Source: Hyphomonas sp. (lineage in GTDB: Bacteria > Pseudomonadota > Alphaproteobacteria > Caulobacterales > Hyphomonadaceae). From it: a stretch of DNA of 64,000 nt. Shown one piece after another: positions 8,157-15,909 of this stretch. The stretch's first letter is position 1. The number at the start of each line of letters is the position of its first letter. The position numbers and the translations under genes are program-made. Location: NCBI RefSeq assembly GCF_017792385.1, contig NZ_CP051230.1, positions 1,178,001-1,242,000 of the forward strand. Reading direction: 5' to 3'. The notes beneath the pieces were generated by a model, which saw only the letters and a program-made list of their open reading frames with translations, was not told the origin of the DNA and ran no database searches.

Positions 8157-8723
8157 CTATTCCTCGGTGGCGCCTTCTTCAGAGGCAGCCGCAGCAGCTT
8201 CTGCCTCAGCGGCGGCAGCAGCAGCGGCCTCTTCAGCGGCCTTCGCCTTGGCAGCCTCTTCGCGAGCCTTGGCAGCGGCTTCCTTGCGGGCAGCCTTCTC
8301 AGCGTCCTTCTGGCGGCGGCGTTCGGTCTTGGAAACGGCGATCTCGACCGTTTCGATGCCATGGCCCGTGGTCCGCTCTGCGATACGGGCAGATTTACCG
8401 CGACGGTCACGCAGATAGTAGAGTTTCGCACGGCGCACGCGGCCCTTGCGCTTCACTTCAATGCTCTCGATCATCGGAGAGGCCAGCGGGAACACACGCT
8501 CGACGCCTTCACCGAAAGAGATCTTGCGAACCGTGAAGCTCTCATTGATGCCACCGCCTGCGCGGGCAATGCAGACGCCTTCGAAGCGCTGGACGCGCTC
8601 ACGGTCGCCTTCCTTGATGCGGACGTTCACGGACAGCGTGTCACCCGGGGAAAATTCCGGGATGTTCTTGTCGCCGACAACGCGGGCAAACTCTTCCGCT
8701 TCGAGCTGTTCAATCATGTTCAT
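8157..8723 (-). CDS. rplS: 50S ribosomal protein L19 with long Ala/Glu-rich tail
   Basis: L19 lies at the interface of the two ribosomal subunits. Residues 1-118 are a normal L19 (MNMIEQLEAEEF, FSPGDTLSVNVRIKEG, RVQRFEGVCIARAG, VFPLASPMIESIEV, KLYYLRDRRGKSARI). Residues about 120-188 are an extra tail, first basic and then alanine/glutamate rich (KEAAAKAREEAAKAKAAEEA), nearly doubling the usual length. Start at 8723 has GGAG 7 bases upstream. The start lies 14 bases inside trmD, so translation is probably coupled. S16, encoded in the same region, has a similar tail. Confidence 0.95.
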   Translation of the reverse strand: MNMIEQLEAEEFARVVGDKNIPEFSPGDTLSVNVRIKEGDRERVQRFEGVCIARAGGGINESFTVRKISFGEGVERVFPLASPMIESIEVKRKGRVRRAKLYYLRDRRGKSARIAERTTGHGIETVEIAVSKTERRRQKDAEKAARKEAAAKAREEAAKAKAAEEAAAAAAAEAEAAAAASEEGATEE

Positions 8724-9435
8724 CGCCTGTCTCCGGCGGTTGTAAATCGTTGGTCTTGGAGTAAGCGGCGTATAAATCGGGGCGGCGCTCAATTGTCAAC
8801 GACTTTGCGCTGTTGAATCGCCATTCTTGTATGCGTTTATGGTCGCCGGACAGCAGAACCTCCGGAGTCGGGCGGCCTTCCCACTCTCGCGGCAGCGTAT
8901 ACTGGTCATGTTCGAGCAATCCGGTCTCGAAAGATTCCTCATCCAGGGAGGCTTCATTCCCTGCAACGCCGGGCAACAGGCGCACCACGGCTTCCGTCAT
9001 CGCCATGGCCGCCACCTCTCCGCCGGCAAGTACGAAATCCCCGATCGAGACCTCGCGCAGACCCCGCGCGCGGATCACCCGTTCGTCCAGGCCTTCGAAC
9101 CGTCCGCACATCATCACCATGCCAGGCCCGGCCGCCATTTCCCGCGCAAGCTTCTGCGAGAATGGCTCTCCGCGCGGAGACAGATAGATCAGCGGCTTGC
9201 CGGTCGTGTCGATGCTGTCCAGCGCTGCCGCGGTTACATCCGGGCGGAGCACCATGCCTGCCCCCCCACCCGCCGGCGGAGCATCGACATTCTTGTGCTT
9301 TCCGAGGCCAAAATCGCGCAGCTGGATCGTTTCATAGTCCCAGATGCCCTCGCGGCGCGCGCGCTCCAGAATGGAGACGCCGAGCGGACCCGGAAAGGCT
9401 TCGGGAAACAAGGTGATGAAACTCGCTTTGAACAT
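8710..9435 (-). CDS. trmD: tRNA (guanine37-N1)-methyltransferase
   Basis: TrmD methylates G37 next to the anticodon with S-adenosylmethionine, preventing frameshifts. The 241-residue protein starts MFKASFITLFPEAFPG and shows the SPOUT trefoil-knot sequences YLSPRGEPFSQKLA, MMCGRFEGLDERV and SIGDFVLAGGEVAAMAM, as well as the GGGAGMVLRPD loop. It overlaps rplS by 14 bases on the same strand. The rest of the classical operon, rimM and rpsP, lies 4-6 kb upstream on the same strand, separated by a crystallin-like gene, three plus-strand genes and a minus-strand small gene. Confidence 0.97.
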   Translation of the reverse strand: MFKASFITLFPEAFPGPLGVSILERARREGIWDYETIQLRDFGLGKHKNVDAPPAGGGAGMVLRPDVTAAALDSIDTTGKPLIYLSPRGEPFSQKLAREMAAGPGMVMMCGRFEGLDERVIRARGLREVSIGDFVLAGGEVAAMAMTEAVVRLLPGVAGNEASLDEESFETGLLEHDQYTLPREWEGRPTPEVLLSGDHKRIQEWRFNSAKSLTIERRPDLYAAYSKTNDLQPPETGDEHD

Positions 9436-9568
9436 GCCGCCTGCCTAACCCATGTCCAATTGCAGTTCCATCAAAGACTTCTGACGCCTTGCATCAACGA
9501 CAGTCCGGAAAACACCGCTATACGCTGAAGCCAACGCGCACCTCACAGACCACTTATAGGAATCTGGA

Positions 9569-10279
9569 ATGCAATCTTCTCACCTGCTTGCCGCCCTCAC
9601 CGCGTTCGTCGCTTTCTTTGCGCCGGCGCCAGCATCAGCAGCCCCCGCAGACTGGGTAAGGGATTCGAGCGGAAATGCCTTTCTCGATCAAGTCGACCGG
9701 AAAGATGCCCCTTTCTGTCCTGCAAAAGTGATTGCTTTCGATCTGGAGCAGACAGGAACGGCTGACATATTCGATGGCGTGAGGCTGGATGATGGCCCGA
9801 CCGTGTATGAATGCGTCTACGTCTCGAAGAGTGCCGGCATGCGTCTGTGGTTTCAGTTCTATCGCCCCGCTTCCGGATTACCCAAGACAGCAGGCAGGAT
9901 GATCGAAGGACCTGATCACATGTTTGCTTGTGACGGGTTCACCGAACTAAATCAGGAAGCGACTGATAGCTGCGCGCAAAGCCTCGAGATCGTAACCCGG
10001 CCCGGCCGTTATGACGAAACGGTGCTGGAAGACACCAGCAAGGTCAAACCTTCAAACAATGTCGCGTGCCTGATCAACCTGACCTATGCGAAGTCGAGTT
10101 TTGTCCATTTCTCCGCGCAACGCGCTGGGAAATGGGCGATCCGCAGCACCACGTACGGGGATCCACGTTACATGGAACTTGCGACCGGCGTCGCAACCAT
10201 CCTCCATGCAGTGCAGCAGCCGCAGCCGGACTGGATCCGGAACCTGCTGCGTCTGGATGAGGTTTGGGCCGCCGATTGA
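9569..10279 (+). CDS. Exported protein of unknown function
   Basis: A 236-residue protein with a clear Sec signal peptide: MQSSHLLAALTAFVAFFAPA followed by PASAAPADW, with cleavage expected after residue 24. The mature part has five or so cysteines (in DAPFCPAKV, VYECVYVS, MFACDGF, DSCAQSL, VACLINL), which would be consistent with disulfides in the periplasm, and a beta-rich pattern. No family is recognised. It stands alone between trmD, divergent on the left, and a convergent small gene on the right. Confidence 0.7.
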   Translation: MQSSHLLAALTAFVAFFAPAPASAAPADWVRDSSGNAFLDQVDRKDAPFCPAKVIAFDLEQTGTADIFDGVRLDDGPTVYECVYVSKSAGMRLWFQFYRPASGLPKTAGRMIEGPDHMFACDGFTELNQEATDSCAQSLEIVTRPGRYDETVLEDTSKVKPSNNVACLINLTYAKSSFVHFSAQRAGKWAIRSTTYGDPRYMELATGVATILHAVQQPQPDWIRNLLRLDEVWAAD

Positions 10280-10294
10280 CCGGCACGCACGGGC

Positions 10295-10624
10295 TCAATC
10301 TGACCAGTCAGGCCAATCGCGGAACAGGCCGAACTTGATGTTGGTGACCATCGCATTGGCGCTGAAGTGCAGCGTATCAGTCTCACCAGACCGCGCGGCC
10401 GCCGCACGAAACGCCGTATCGAGTTGGGCAAGGTCGCGCGTCTCGATCATGATGTGAAATTCGCGTACATCGTCCGGCCTGAGGCCCAGCTTGCACCGCA
10501 TCATGCGCCAGGTCTCTATCCGGCCTTCCTGCTTCATATGGTCAAGAAAGGCCGGCAAGACCTTGGCGAAGGCCTGTTCATCGGTGTCTGGCTTCAAATC
10601 GAACCAGATATGATAGACATCCAT
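10295..10624 (-). CDS. Small conserved protein, DUF6614-like
   Basis: A 109-residue soluble protein beginning MDVYHIWFDLKPDTDEQAFA. The pattern of an initial strand, a helix with a hydrophobic face (VLPAFLDHMKQEGRIETWRM), a second strand with REFHIMIETRDL and a further helix is that of a ferredoxin-like dimeric alpha/beta-barrel; it resembles a small alphaproteobacterial family that I recall as DUF6614. Function unknown. The ATG at 10624 gives the expected N-terminus; longer in-frame starts up to 10876 run through the small gene on the other strand. Confidence 0.6.
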   Translation of the reverse strand: MDVYHIWFDLKPDTDEQAFAKVLPAFLDHMKQEGRIETWRMMRCKLGLRPDDVREFHIMIETRDLAQLDTAFRAAAARSGETDTLHFSANAMVTNIKFGLFRDWPDWSD

Positions 10625-10720
10625 GCCCGCACTCCCCTTTCCGCCGCCAGATGCACCTATCGCAACCGGCTGGCAATTGGCATACTCGCCACATGACGAC
10701 GTCGCCGGGAGATTTGTGAC

Positions 10721-10900
10721 ATGGGCATCATCGCTTCGGTGGCCGCCTTTCTGGGCCAGAAATCCCGATCCGCCCCAAAGCGGGCTGTCCCGGAGGCTTA
10801 CAAAACCATGAGCGCAGCCGAATTGAAGGACCGCGCGCTGGCCGGAGACGTCCAGGCAGAAACCGCCCTGCGCCAACGGGCAGAGGCAACCGGCAAATGA
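10721..10900 (+). CDS. Small hypothetical protein (59 aa)
   Basis: A short frame of 59 codons with start MGIIASVAAFLGQKSRSAPK, a middle with PEAYKTMSAAELKDRALAGD and a charged end. The N-terminal ten residues are hydrophobic, and the rest is a helical, basic/acidic mix. GGGAG lies about 10 bases before the ATG. It ends 38 bases before the glycosyltransferase gene on the same strand and could be its operon partner. Evidence is limited to frame, context and composition. Confidence 0.45.
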   Translation: MGIIASVAAFLGQKSRSAPKRAVPEAYKTMSAAELKDRALAGDVQAETALRQRAEATGK

Positions 10901-10938
10901 GGCTGGACCGCTCCGGCCCCACCCTCTAGTGCAATCCT

Positions 10939-11688
10939 ATGCCAGACAGTCCCGCCCTCTCCGTCCTGATCCCCTTCTTCAATGAAGCGGGCAATGTTCA
11001 TCCCGTGATCGATGAGGTGCATGAGCAGCTGGCCGGCATCAGTTTTGAAATTGTCTGCGTGAACGATTGTTCGGCCGATGCGACGGAACAGGAACTGGCT
11101 GAAGCTGCGGCGAAGCACCCGGACACGGTGGTCGTGCTCAACCATGTCGAACGCAGAGGAAAATCGGCAGCGCTGTTTACGGGCCTCAAATCCGTGCGCG
11201 GCCAATGGGTCCAGCTGCTCGATGGAGACGGCCAGAATGACCCGGCGGACACGGCCCGGCTCTGGAAAGAGATTATCGTGCCCGGTGCCTCGCCCCGGCT
11301 CGGCATCATTGCAGGCAAGCGCAACAGCCGGAACGATTCCGGCTTCAAATGGCTGCAATCGCGGATCGCAAATGGCGTGCGCCGATTTGTGCTGCAGGAT
11401 GATGCGACCGATACGGGCTGTGGCTGGAAGCTGATCCGGACGACAGCCTTTCGCGACCTGCCCTATTTTGCGTCCATGCACCGGTTCCTGCCAGCCCTGA
11501 TCAAGCGGGCCGGATGGGATGTACAGGAAGAATTGGTGAATGACCGGAAGCGTCTGGCCGGGGAATCGAAATATGGATTCCTCGGGCGGCTCGGTGCCGG
11601 CATCTTTGACCTGATCGGCATGTTCTGGCTGGTCCGCCGCGGTGGATACGGCATCGCCCGCGAGTGGCGAGACCCGCGGGCAGACTGA
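10939..11688 (+). CDS. Family 2 glycosyltransferase (DPM1/GtrB-like)
   Basis: A 249-residue GT-A fold glycosyltransferase. The N-terminus ALSVLIPFFNEAGNVHPVID is the nucleotide-sugar binding start, followed by EIVCVNDCSADATEQELAEA and the DXD-like LLDGDGQNDPAD. The acceptor side has TDTGCGWKLIRTTAF and the MHRFLPALIKRAGWDV segment. The nearest well-known relatives are dolichol- or undecaprenyl-phosphate sugar transferases; there is no C-terminal membrane pair, only a short hydrophobic stretch (IFDLIGMFWLV), so membrane contact is likely but weak. Sugar and acceptor unknown. Confidence 0.85.
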   Translation: MPDSPALSVLIPFFNEAGNVHPVIDEVHEQLAGISFEIVCVNDCSADATEQELAEAAAKHPDTVVVLNHVERRGKSAALFTGLKSVRGQWVQLLDGDGQNDPADTARLWKEIIVPGASPRLGIIAGKRNSRNDSGFKWLQSRIANGVRRFVLQDDATDTGCGWKLIRTTAFRDLPYFASMHRFLPALIKRAGWDVQEELVNDRKRLAGESKYGFLGRLGAGIFDLIGMFWLVRRGGYGIAREWRDPRAD

Positions 11689-11711
11689 TCCGGCAACCGA
11701 GAACGCCAGGC

Positions 11712-13337
11712 CTAGTTCTTGTGAACCTCGCCACCGCCGCGATTGCGCAAGGCTTTCGGCATGTTGTTTGACCGCTGCTGCGGACGTGGCTGAGGCTGTG
11801 CACGCGGTTGCGGACGCGGCTGAGGTGCGGCGCGCTGTGGCTGGCGCTGGACCTGGGGCCGTGCCCGTGGACGCGGCTGCGGCGTGGGCACCGCCTTCTG
11901 GCGCACGGGCTGGGCCGGGCGAGCCTGTCTCTGTGGTCGCGTATCACGCTGCGGACGGGTTTCCTGCGGGCGTGCCCGTACCGGCTGGCGGGTCTGCGGC
12001 CGCGACGTGTTCAGCGCCTTGGGGCGGCTTCCCATATCGACGCGTTCGGGTGTCCGGGGACGGCTCATCGGACGCCGTTGCTGATGCGGAAGTGTTCTCG
12101 GCGTTTCAACCGGTTTCACTTCGCGCACTTGCGGGCGCGGGGCCTGTGTCCGGTTTGGGGTCACCGTCCGCACATTCGACTGAGCGCGGTCCGGGCGATT
12201 CAGATCGACCCGCTGAGGGCGTCCCGGCGCGGCATGCGGACGGCGTTGCTGGACAGGGTCCCGCGCAACCGGGCCGCCAGCCAGTGCGCCTGGCGCAGTT
12301 CGCGTGACCGTATCGACGTGCCGACCGCGGCGGTCCCCCCGATCCCCGTCATGGCGTCCGTCACGGCCTTCTCCCCGGCCGCGGTCTCCGTCATGACGTC
12401 CATCACGGGGACGGTCTCCCCGGTCACCCCGAGGCACATCGCCCACGGGCCGGATCGAGGAGATATTGTCGTTCAGGCGGAAACCGTTCAGCCGATCCGT
12501 CGAGGCATCGATGATCTGGCACCGGCCACGATAATTGGCGTGCTCGCACACTTCCCATTTTCCGGTCCGGATTCGGATGGAGGAGATATTGTCGTTGAAA
12601 CGGTATCGGCTGAGATCGGAAATCCCCCGGTTGAGGCCGAGCGATGCGCCCCGTTCATAGGAATCCGTGTACAGGGTCACCGCTCCATTGCGGGCGCCGT
12701 AATGGCCCTTGAGCGGCCGATGCCGGGTCGAATAGTGGCGATGATGGCGGCCATAATTCGGATTGGCGCCATAGCGCGTCCAGCCAAACCCGTAGGGGCC
12801 GTGACCAAGGCCCGGATTATAGTATCCATAGCTGCGATAGTGCGGTGAGTAGCCGTAATGGTAGACGCTGATCCGCGTGCTGGCGCCATACCCGTAGGCA
12901 TAGTCATCATACCCGTAGCGCGCATTGTCGGCATAACGGATATAGCCAGACTGGTCCCGCGTGAACATCAGACCGTGTTCGGCTTCGGTATATTCATAGA
13001 TCGGGCGCACCGATGTCAGTTCCCGGTCCAGGCCGTACCAGCCAAGATCCTGCACATCGCCGCGAATGAACACGCAGCGACCCGTGAAATCGCTGTGCTC
13101 ACACAGCTCCCAGGCCCCTGAGAGCACAGCCACCGATTGAGCGCGGTCATTGAAATAGAATTCATTCAGCGAATAGACCGGCTCGAAGACTTCTCGCACC
13201 TCGCCCCGGAAATCCTCACCGCTGAACAGCATCAGACCGGCGGGCTGGTCGCTGGTCTCATATTGCGCCGCTGCTGTCCCCACTACAGTCAGCGGAAGGG
13301 CAAGGGCAGCGCCGAAGCGGATCAATCTGGCAAGCAT
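11712..13337 (-). CDS. Secreted beta/gamma-crystallin-like protein with long Arg/Pro/Gln tail
   Basis: A 541-residue protein with signal peptide (cleavage near residue 25, TAAAQ). Two beta/gamma-crystallin domains are seen: residues about 34-113 (motifs FNDRAQS and LDRELTS) and 218-298 (two FNDN/LNDN-ISSIR motifs, which match the calcium-binding (N/D)(N/D)xx(S/T)S pattern). Each domain has a WELCEH or WEVCEH - YRGRC cysteine pair. Between them (118-210) is a Tyr/Gly/His-rich region. After residue 300 come RGDR and RHDGDRG repeats, and from about 345 to the end a very basic, disordered Arg/Pro/Gln tail. It lies between rimM and the glycosyltransferase gene. Likely exported, calcium-binding; role unknown. 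Confidence 0.8.
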   Translation of the reverse strand: MLARLIRFGAALALPLTVVGTAAAQYETSDQPAGLMLFSGEDFRGEVREVFEPVYSLNEFYFNDRAQSVAVLSGAWELCEHSDFTGRCVFIRGDVQDLGWYGLDRELTSVRPIYEYTEAEHGLMFTRDQSGYIRYADNARYGYDDYAYGYGASTRISVYHYGYSPHYRSYGYYNPGLGHGPYGFGWTRYGANPNYGRHHRHYSTRHRPLKGHYGARNGAVTLYTDSYERGASLGLNRGISDLSRYRFNDNISSIRIRTGKWEVCEHANYRGRCQIIDASTDRLNGFRLNDNISSIRPVGDVPRGDRGDRPRDGRHDGDRGRGEGRDGRHDGDRGDRRGRHVDTVTRTAPGALAGGPVARDPVQQRRPHAAPGRPQRVDLNRPDRAQSNVRTVTPNRTQAPRPQVREVKPVETPRTLPHQQRRPMSRPRTPERVDMGSRPKALNTSRPQTRQPVRARPQETRPQRDTRPQRQARPAQPVRQKAVPTPQPRPRARPQVQRQPQRAAPQPRPQPRAQPQPRPQQRSNNMPKALRNRGGGEVHKN

Positions 13338-13403
13338 GGGCAGTTACCTCAGTGTTTCGGTAACCTTTATGGCAGGCCGCGCCTGAACACGCGGCAACAT
13401 GGG

Positions 13404-13955
13404 TCAATCCGGCCGGTCCCCGTCTTCTGCCGGGGCGGCCCAGTCCTCCAGCGTGGGGATCACAATCCGGCCGGCTGCGAGATCCACAGTCGGCACATCG
13501 GCCAGGGTGAAGGGCACCAGCACCGTTTCACCACCGGCCGCAAGACGCACTTCCAGCAAGTCGTCGGCACCAAAATTCTGCACGGCCTTCACCGTCCCGG
13601 CCGGCACATTGCCGCCGGAAAAGACGCTGAGACCGACAAGATCTTCAATGTAGAATTCATCTTTCTCGGGCGCAGGCAGCTGCGCGCGCGGCACATGCAG
13701 CAGCGTGCCGCGCAGACCGTCCCAGTCTTCCTTCTGTTTCTGCTCTGCCGGGCGGACAATGAAATGATCCTTGCCGGGCCGCGCCGAACGGGGCGTCAGC
13801 ACGGGCTTTCCGGCCTCGTCCAGCAGGGCGCCATAGGTGAACACGGCGTCCGGGTCTGCGGTGAAACTCTTCACGCGCACATCACCGCGCACGCCATGCG
13901 CGCCCTTGATGACGCCCACAACGATCAGCCGGTCAGGATTGGAAGTCTTGCTCAT
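13404..13955 (-). CDS. rimM: Ribosome maturation factor RimM
   Basis: RimM helps assemble the 30S head domain and binds S19. The 183-residue protein has the N-terminal barrel with LIVVGVIKGAHGVRGDVRVKS typical of RimM, and the C-terminal PRC-barrel with DEFYIEDLVGLSVFSGG, GTVKAVQNFGADDLLEV and VDLAAGRIVI. The C-terminus is extended by an acidic PAEDGDRPD. It is flanked on both sides by crystallin-like genes on the same strand, an unusual break of the rpsP-rimM-trmD-rplS order. Confidence 0.95.
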   Translation of the reverse strand: MSKTSNPDRLIVVGVIKGAHGVRGDVRVKSFTADPDAVFTYGALLDEAGKPVLTPRSARPGKDHFIVRPAEQKQKEDWDGLRGTLLHVPRAQLPAPEKDEFYIEDLVGLSVFSGGNVPAGTVKAVQNFGADDLLEVRLAAGGETVLVPFTLADVPTVDLAAGRIVIPTLEDWAAPAEDGDRPD

Positions 13956-14005
13956 CCCGCCTCTGTAGCGGGCGGGATGAGGAGTTCAAGCAGGCATCAG
14001 CTGTC

Positions 14006-14671
14006 TCAGCGCCAGCCATCATAGGCGCGGATGGAGGAGATGTTGTCATTCATGCGGATCGGCTTCAGGTCGCCTGCCCCGCCCTGCAGCACTTCACAGC
14101 GGCCGCGATAGTTCGCGTGCTCGCAAACCAGCCAGGTGCCGCCCGTCACAAGGAAAGAACTGGCGCGGTCATTGAAGCGGTACTGGCTGAGGTCGGCCAC
14201 ATCATGGCTGATCTCGATGGCATGCCCGCGTTGGGCCGAATCCTGGAACAGGACCAGATCCCCGCCGCGACGGCCCCACCCGCCGCGGCCGGGCCGGTCG
14301 CGATGTGCCACAGGACGCAGGGACGAGACATTGTCGTTCAGACGGTAGGCATTGAGGCGCGGCGTGGAGGCGTCAACGATCTCGCACCGCCCCCGGAAAT
14401 GCGCATCCGTACACAATTCCCAGACACCGTATCCGATGGAAATGGATGAGGCGCGGTCATTGAAGCGCAGGCGGGCCAGGTCAGGCTCGGCGCCGCGAAT
14501 GCGGAGGCCGTCGCCATGGAAGCCGGCATCGGCATGAAGGATCACGCCCTGCCCACCGCCGCGCCAGGAGGCATCGTGGTAGCGGCCCCGGTCCGCGCTG
14601 GCAGGAAGGGCAAGGGCCACCAGGCCAAGCGCGGCCAGCGGCAGGGTTCTGGACAGTCGGGTCTTTGCCAT
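14006..14671 (-). CDS. Secreted beta/gamma-crystallin-like protein, two domains
   Basis: A 221-residue protein with signal peptide ending near residue 26 (LPASADRG). It is made of two beta/gamma-crystallin domains, residues about 41-121 and 137-216. All four Greek-key motifs end in the calcium signature: FNDRASSIS, LNDNVSSLR, FNDRASSFL and MNDNISSIR. Each domain has the paired cysteines in WELCTDA/FRGRCE and WLVCEHA/YRGRCE. Start at 14671 has GGAG 7 bases upstream; longer starts reach back into the intergenic region. It is a paralogue of the larger protein at 11712-13337 and lies between rpsP and rimM. Confidence 0.85.
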   Translation of the reverse strand: MAKTRLSRTLPLAALGLVALALPASADRGRYHDASWRGGGQGVILHADAGFHGDGLRIRGAEPDLARLRFNDRASSISIGYGVWELCTDAHFRGRCEIVDASTPRLNAYRLNDNVSSLRPVAHRDRPGRGGWGRRGGDLVLFQDSAQRGHAIEISHDVADLSQYRFNDRASSFLVTGGTWLVCEHANYRGRCEVLQGGAGDLKPIRMNDNISSIRAYDGWR

Positions 14672-14772
14672 GTCGGGTCTCCGTTTCGTCTGTTCCTGTC
14701 TAGACGAAGCGACCTGAACACCGGTCTGGTTCCGTGTTGCCCGCCATTCAGCCATCCCGCCTGACGCGCACG

Positions 14773-14804
14773 AAAAAGGCCGGCGCCCGCAAGGGGCACC
14801 GGCC
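14773..14804 (-). terminator. Intrinsic terminator after rpsP
   Basis: Arms 14778-14787 and 14795-14804 form a 10-bp stem (one G-T pair) with a 7-base loop, and on the minus strand a run of five T follows (14777-14773). It separates rpsP from the crystallin-like gene and rimM, so these need their own promoter or read-through. Confidence 0.85.
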
Positions 14805-14829
14805 ATATCCCGAGACTGGCAGGCCAGTC

Positions 14830-15261
14830 TTATTCCGAAGCGGCTTCCTCAGCCGGCGCTTCTTCAGCAGCCGGAGCTTCTTCGGCAGCCGCAGCAGCTT
14901 CAGCAGCATCAGCCGCTTTCTGGGCTTTCTCTTCGGCACGTTCCTTGGCTTTCTTGCCCGGCTCACCCTTTTGCGGGTTGTTGCCATGCTCCCAGCTCAC
15001 CAGCGGCTTGCCGTCGACTTCGATCTTCGACAGGAAGCGGGCGACGCGGTCGGTCGGCTGGGCGCCCTTGCGCAGCCATTCGGAAGCCTTCTCGGCATCG
15101 ATCTGGACGCGGGCTTCGGAATCCTTCGGCAGGCGCGGATCATAGGAGCCGATCTTCTCGATGAAGCGGCCGTCACGCGGCGCGCGGGCATCTGCGATGA
15201 CCACGGAATAGAAGGGGCGTTTCTTGGACCCGCCACGGGCGAGTCGGATCTTGAGGGCCAT
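14830..15261 (-). CDS. rpsP: 30S ribosomal protein S16 with Ala/Glu-rich tail
   Basis: S16 is an assembly protein of the small subunit body. Residues 1-80 form the normal protein (MALKIRLARGGSKKRPFYSV, RFIEKIGSYDP, WLRKGAQPTDRVARFL). Residues about 95-143 are an extra tail: first lysine/glutamate (KKAKERAEEKAQKAADAAEA), then alanine/glutamate/proline. Start at 15261 gives the canonical N-terminus. A strong terminator follows. The tail resembles that of L19 encoded at 8157-8723. Confidence 0.96.
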   Translation of the reverse strand: MALKIRLARGGSKKRPFYSVVIADARAPRDGRFIEKIGSYDPRLPKDSEARVQIDAEKASEWLRKGAQPTDRVARFLSKIEVDGKPLVSWEHGNNPQKGEPGKKAKERAEEKAQKAADAAEAAAAAEEAPAAEEAPAEEAASE

Positions 15262-15301
15262 GGGTGTATCTCCTGTAAGTCTGGCGTCTCGGGGTGATGG
15301 T

Positions 15302-15625
15302 CTAGTCGTCGCCCTCATGGGCGCGAATCTGCTCATGGTGGCGGATCACTTCCGCCACGATGAAGTTCAAGAGCTTTTCGGCAAAGGCCGGATCAAGCCC
15401 GCTTTCCTGTGCCAGCCGGCGCAGGCGGTCGATCTGTCTTGCCTCGCGGTCCTTGTCCGCAGGCGGCATATTGTGAACGGCCTTCAGCTTGCCGACTTCC
15501 TGGGTCGCCTTGAAGCGCTCAGCCAGGGTGTGGATGATGATGGCATCGAGATTGTCGATGCTGGAGCGCAGCTTGGTCAGCTGGAACTGGGCGAGCGTAT
15601 CGCTGGATTCAGTGGTCACGTTCAT
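15302..15625 (-). CDS. Chorismate mutase, AroQ type
   Basis: The 107-residue protein is an all-helical AroQ chorismate mutase, which rearranges chorismate to prephenate for phenylalanine and tyrosine. Features of the family visible are LRSSIDNLDAIIIHTLAERF, with the conserved Arg and Asp of the first helix, KATQEVGKLKA with the active-site lysine, DREARQIDRLRRLA and the final helix. It starts inside the stop of the small zinc-ribbon gene (ATGA overlap, 15622-15625). Placement between ffh and rpsP is common in this class. Confidence 0.9.
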   Translation of the reverse strand: MNVTTESSDTLAQFQLTKLRSSIDNLDAIIIHTLAERFKATQEVGKLKAVHNMPPADKDREARQIDRLRRLAQESGLDPAFAEKLLNFIVAEVIRHHEQIRAHEGDD

Positions 15626-15909
15626 TTCACAATCCTCCAAGTCCAGCTCAGACGGCAAATCAGGTTCAGCCCGGTGACCCCGGCAACGACCAACGCAAAT
15701 GCTGCGGCAATGCGCGCAAATCCCATCTCCATGCTGTTCGGCAACACCGCATACAAGCTGCCGAAAAGCGCGGCGATCCACAGGCTGATGATTGCATAGC
15801 CCTGCAGGCTGCGGCCAAGCCGCTCACCGCAGCCGTCACAGATGCCGCCATGGATAGACGTTTTTCCTGTGCAGTTCGGGCACGAAAACGTGTTGCTCCA
15901 CAGAGTCAT
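15622..15909 (-). CDS. Small membrane protein with N-terminal zinc ribbon
   Basis: A 95-residue protein. The N-terminus has two CxxC pairs, SCPNCTG and ICDGCGE, spaced as in a zinc-ribbon, followed by two predicted membrane helices (YAIISLWIAALFGSLYAVL and a second one including IAAAFALVVAGVTGL). It overlaps ffh by 4 bases at its start and the chorismate mutase gene by 4 bases at its end, so it is firmly embedded in this operon. No specific family is recognised; the function is unknown. The setting next to ffh makes a membrane-associated role plausible but untested. Confidence 0.75.
   Translation of the reverse strand: MTLWSNTFSCPNCTGKTSIHGGICDGCGERLGRSLQGYAIISLWIAALFGSLYAVLPNSMEMGFARIAAAFALVVAGVTGLNLICRLSWTWRIVK

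Noticed and set aside
12300..12440. Repeated DNA in the crystallin-like gene as a possible mobile repeat
   Set aside because: It encodes the in-frame RHDGDRG repeats of the protein tail, so it is a coding repeat rather than an element.
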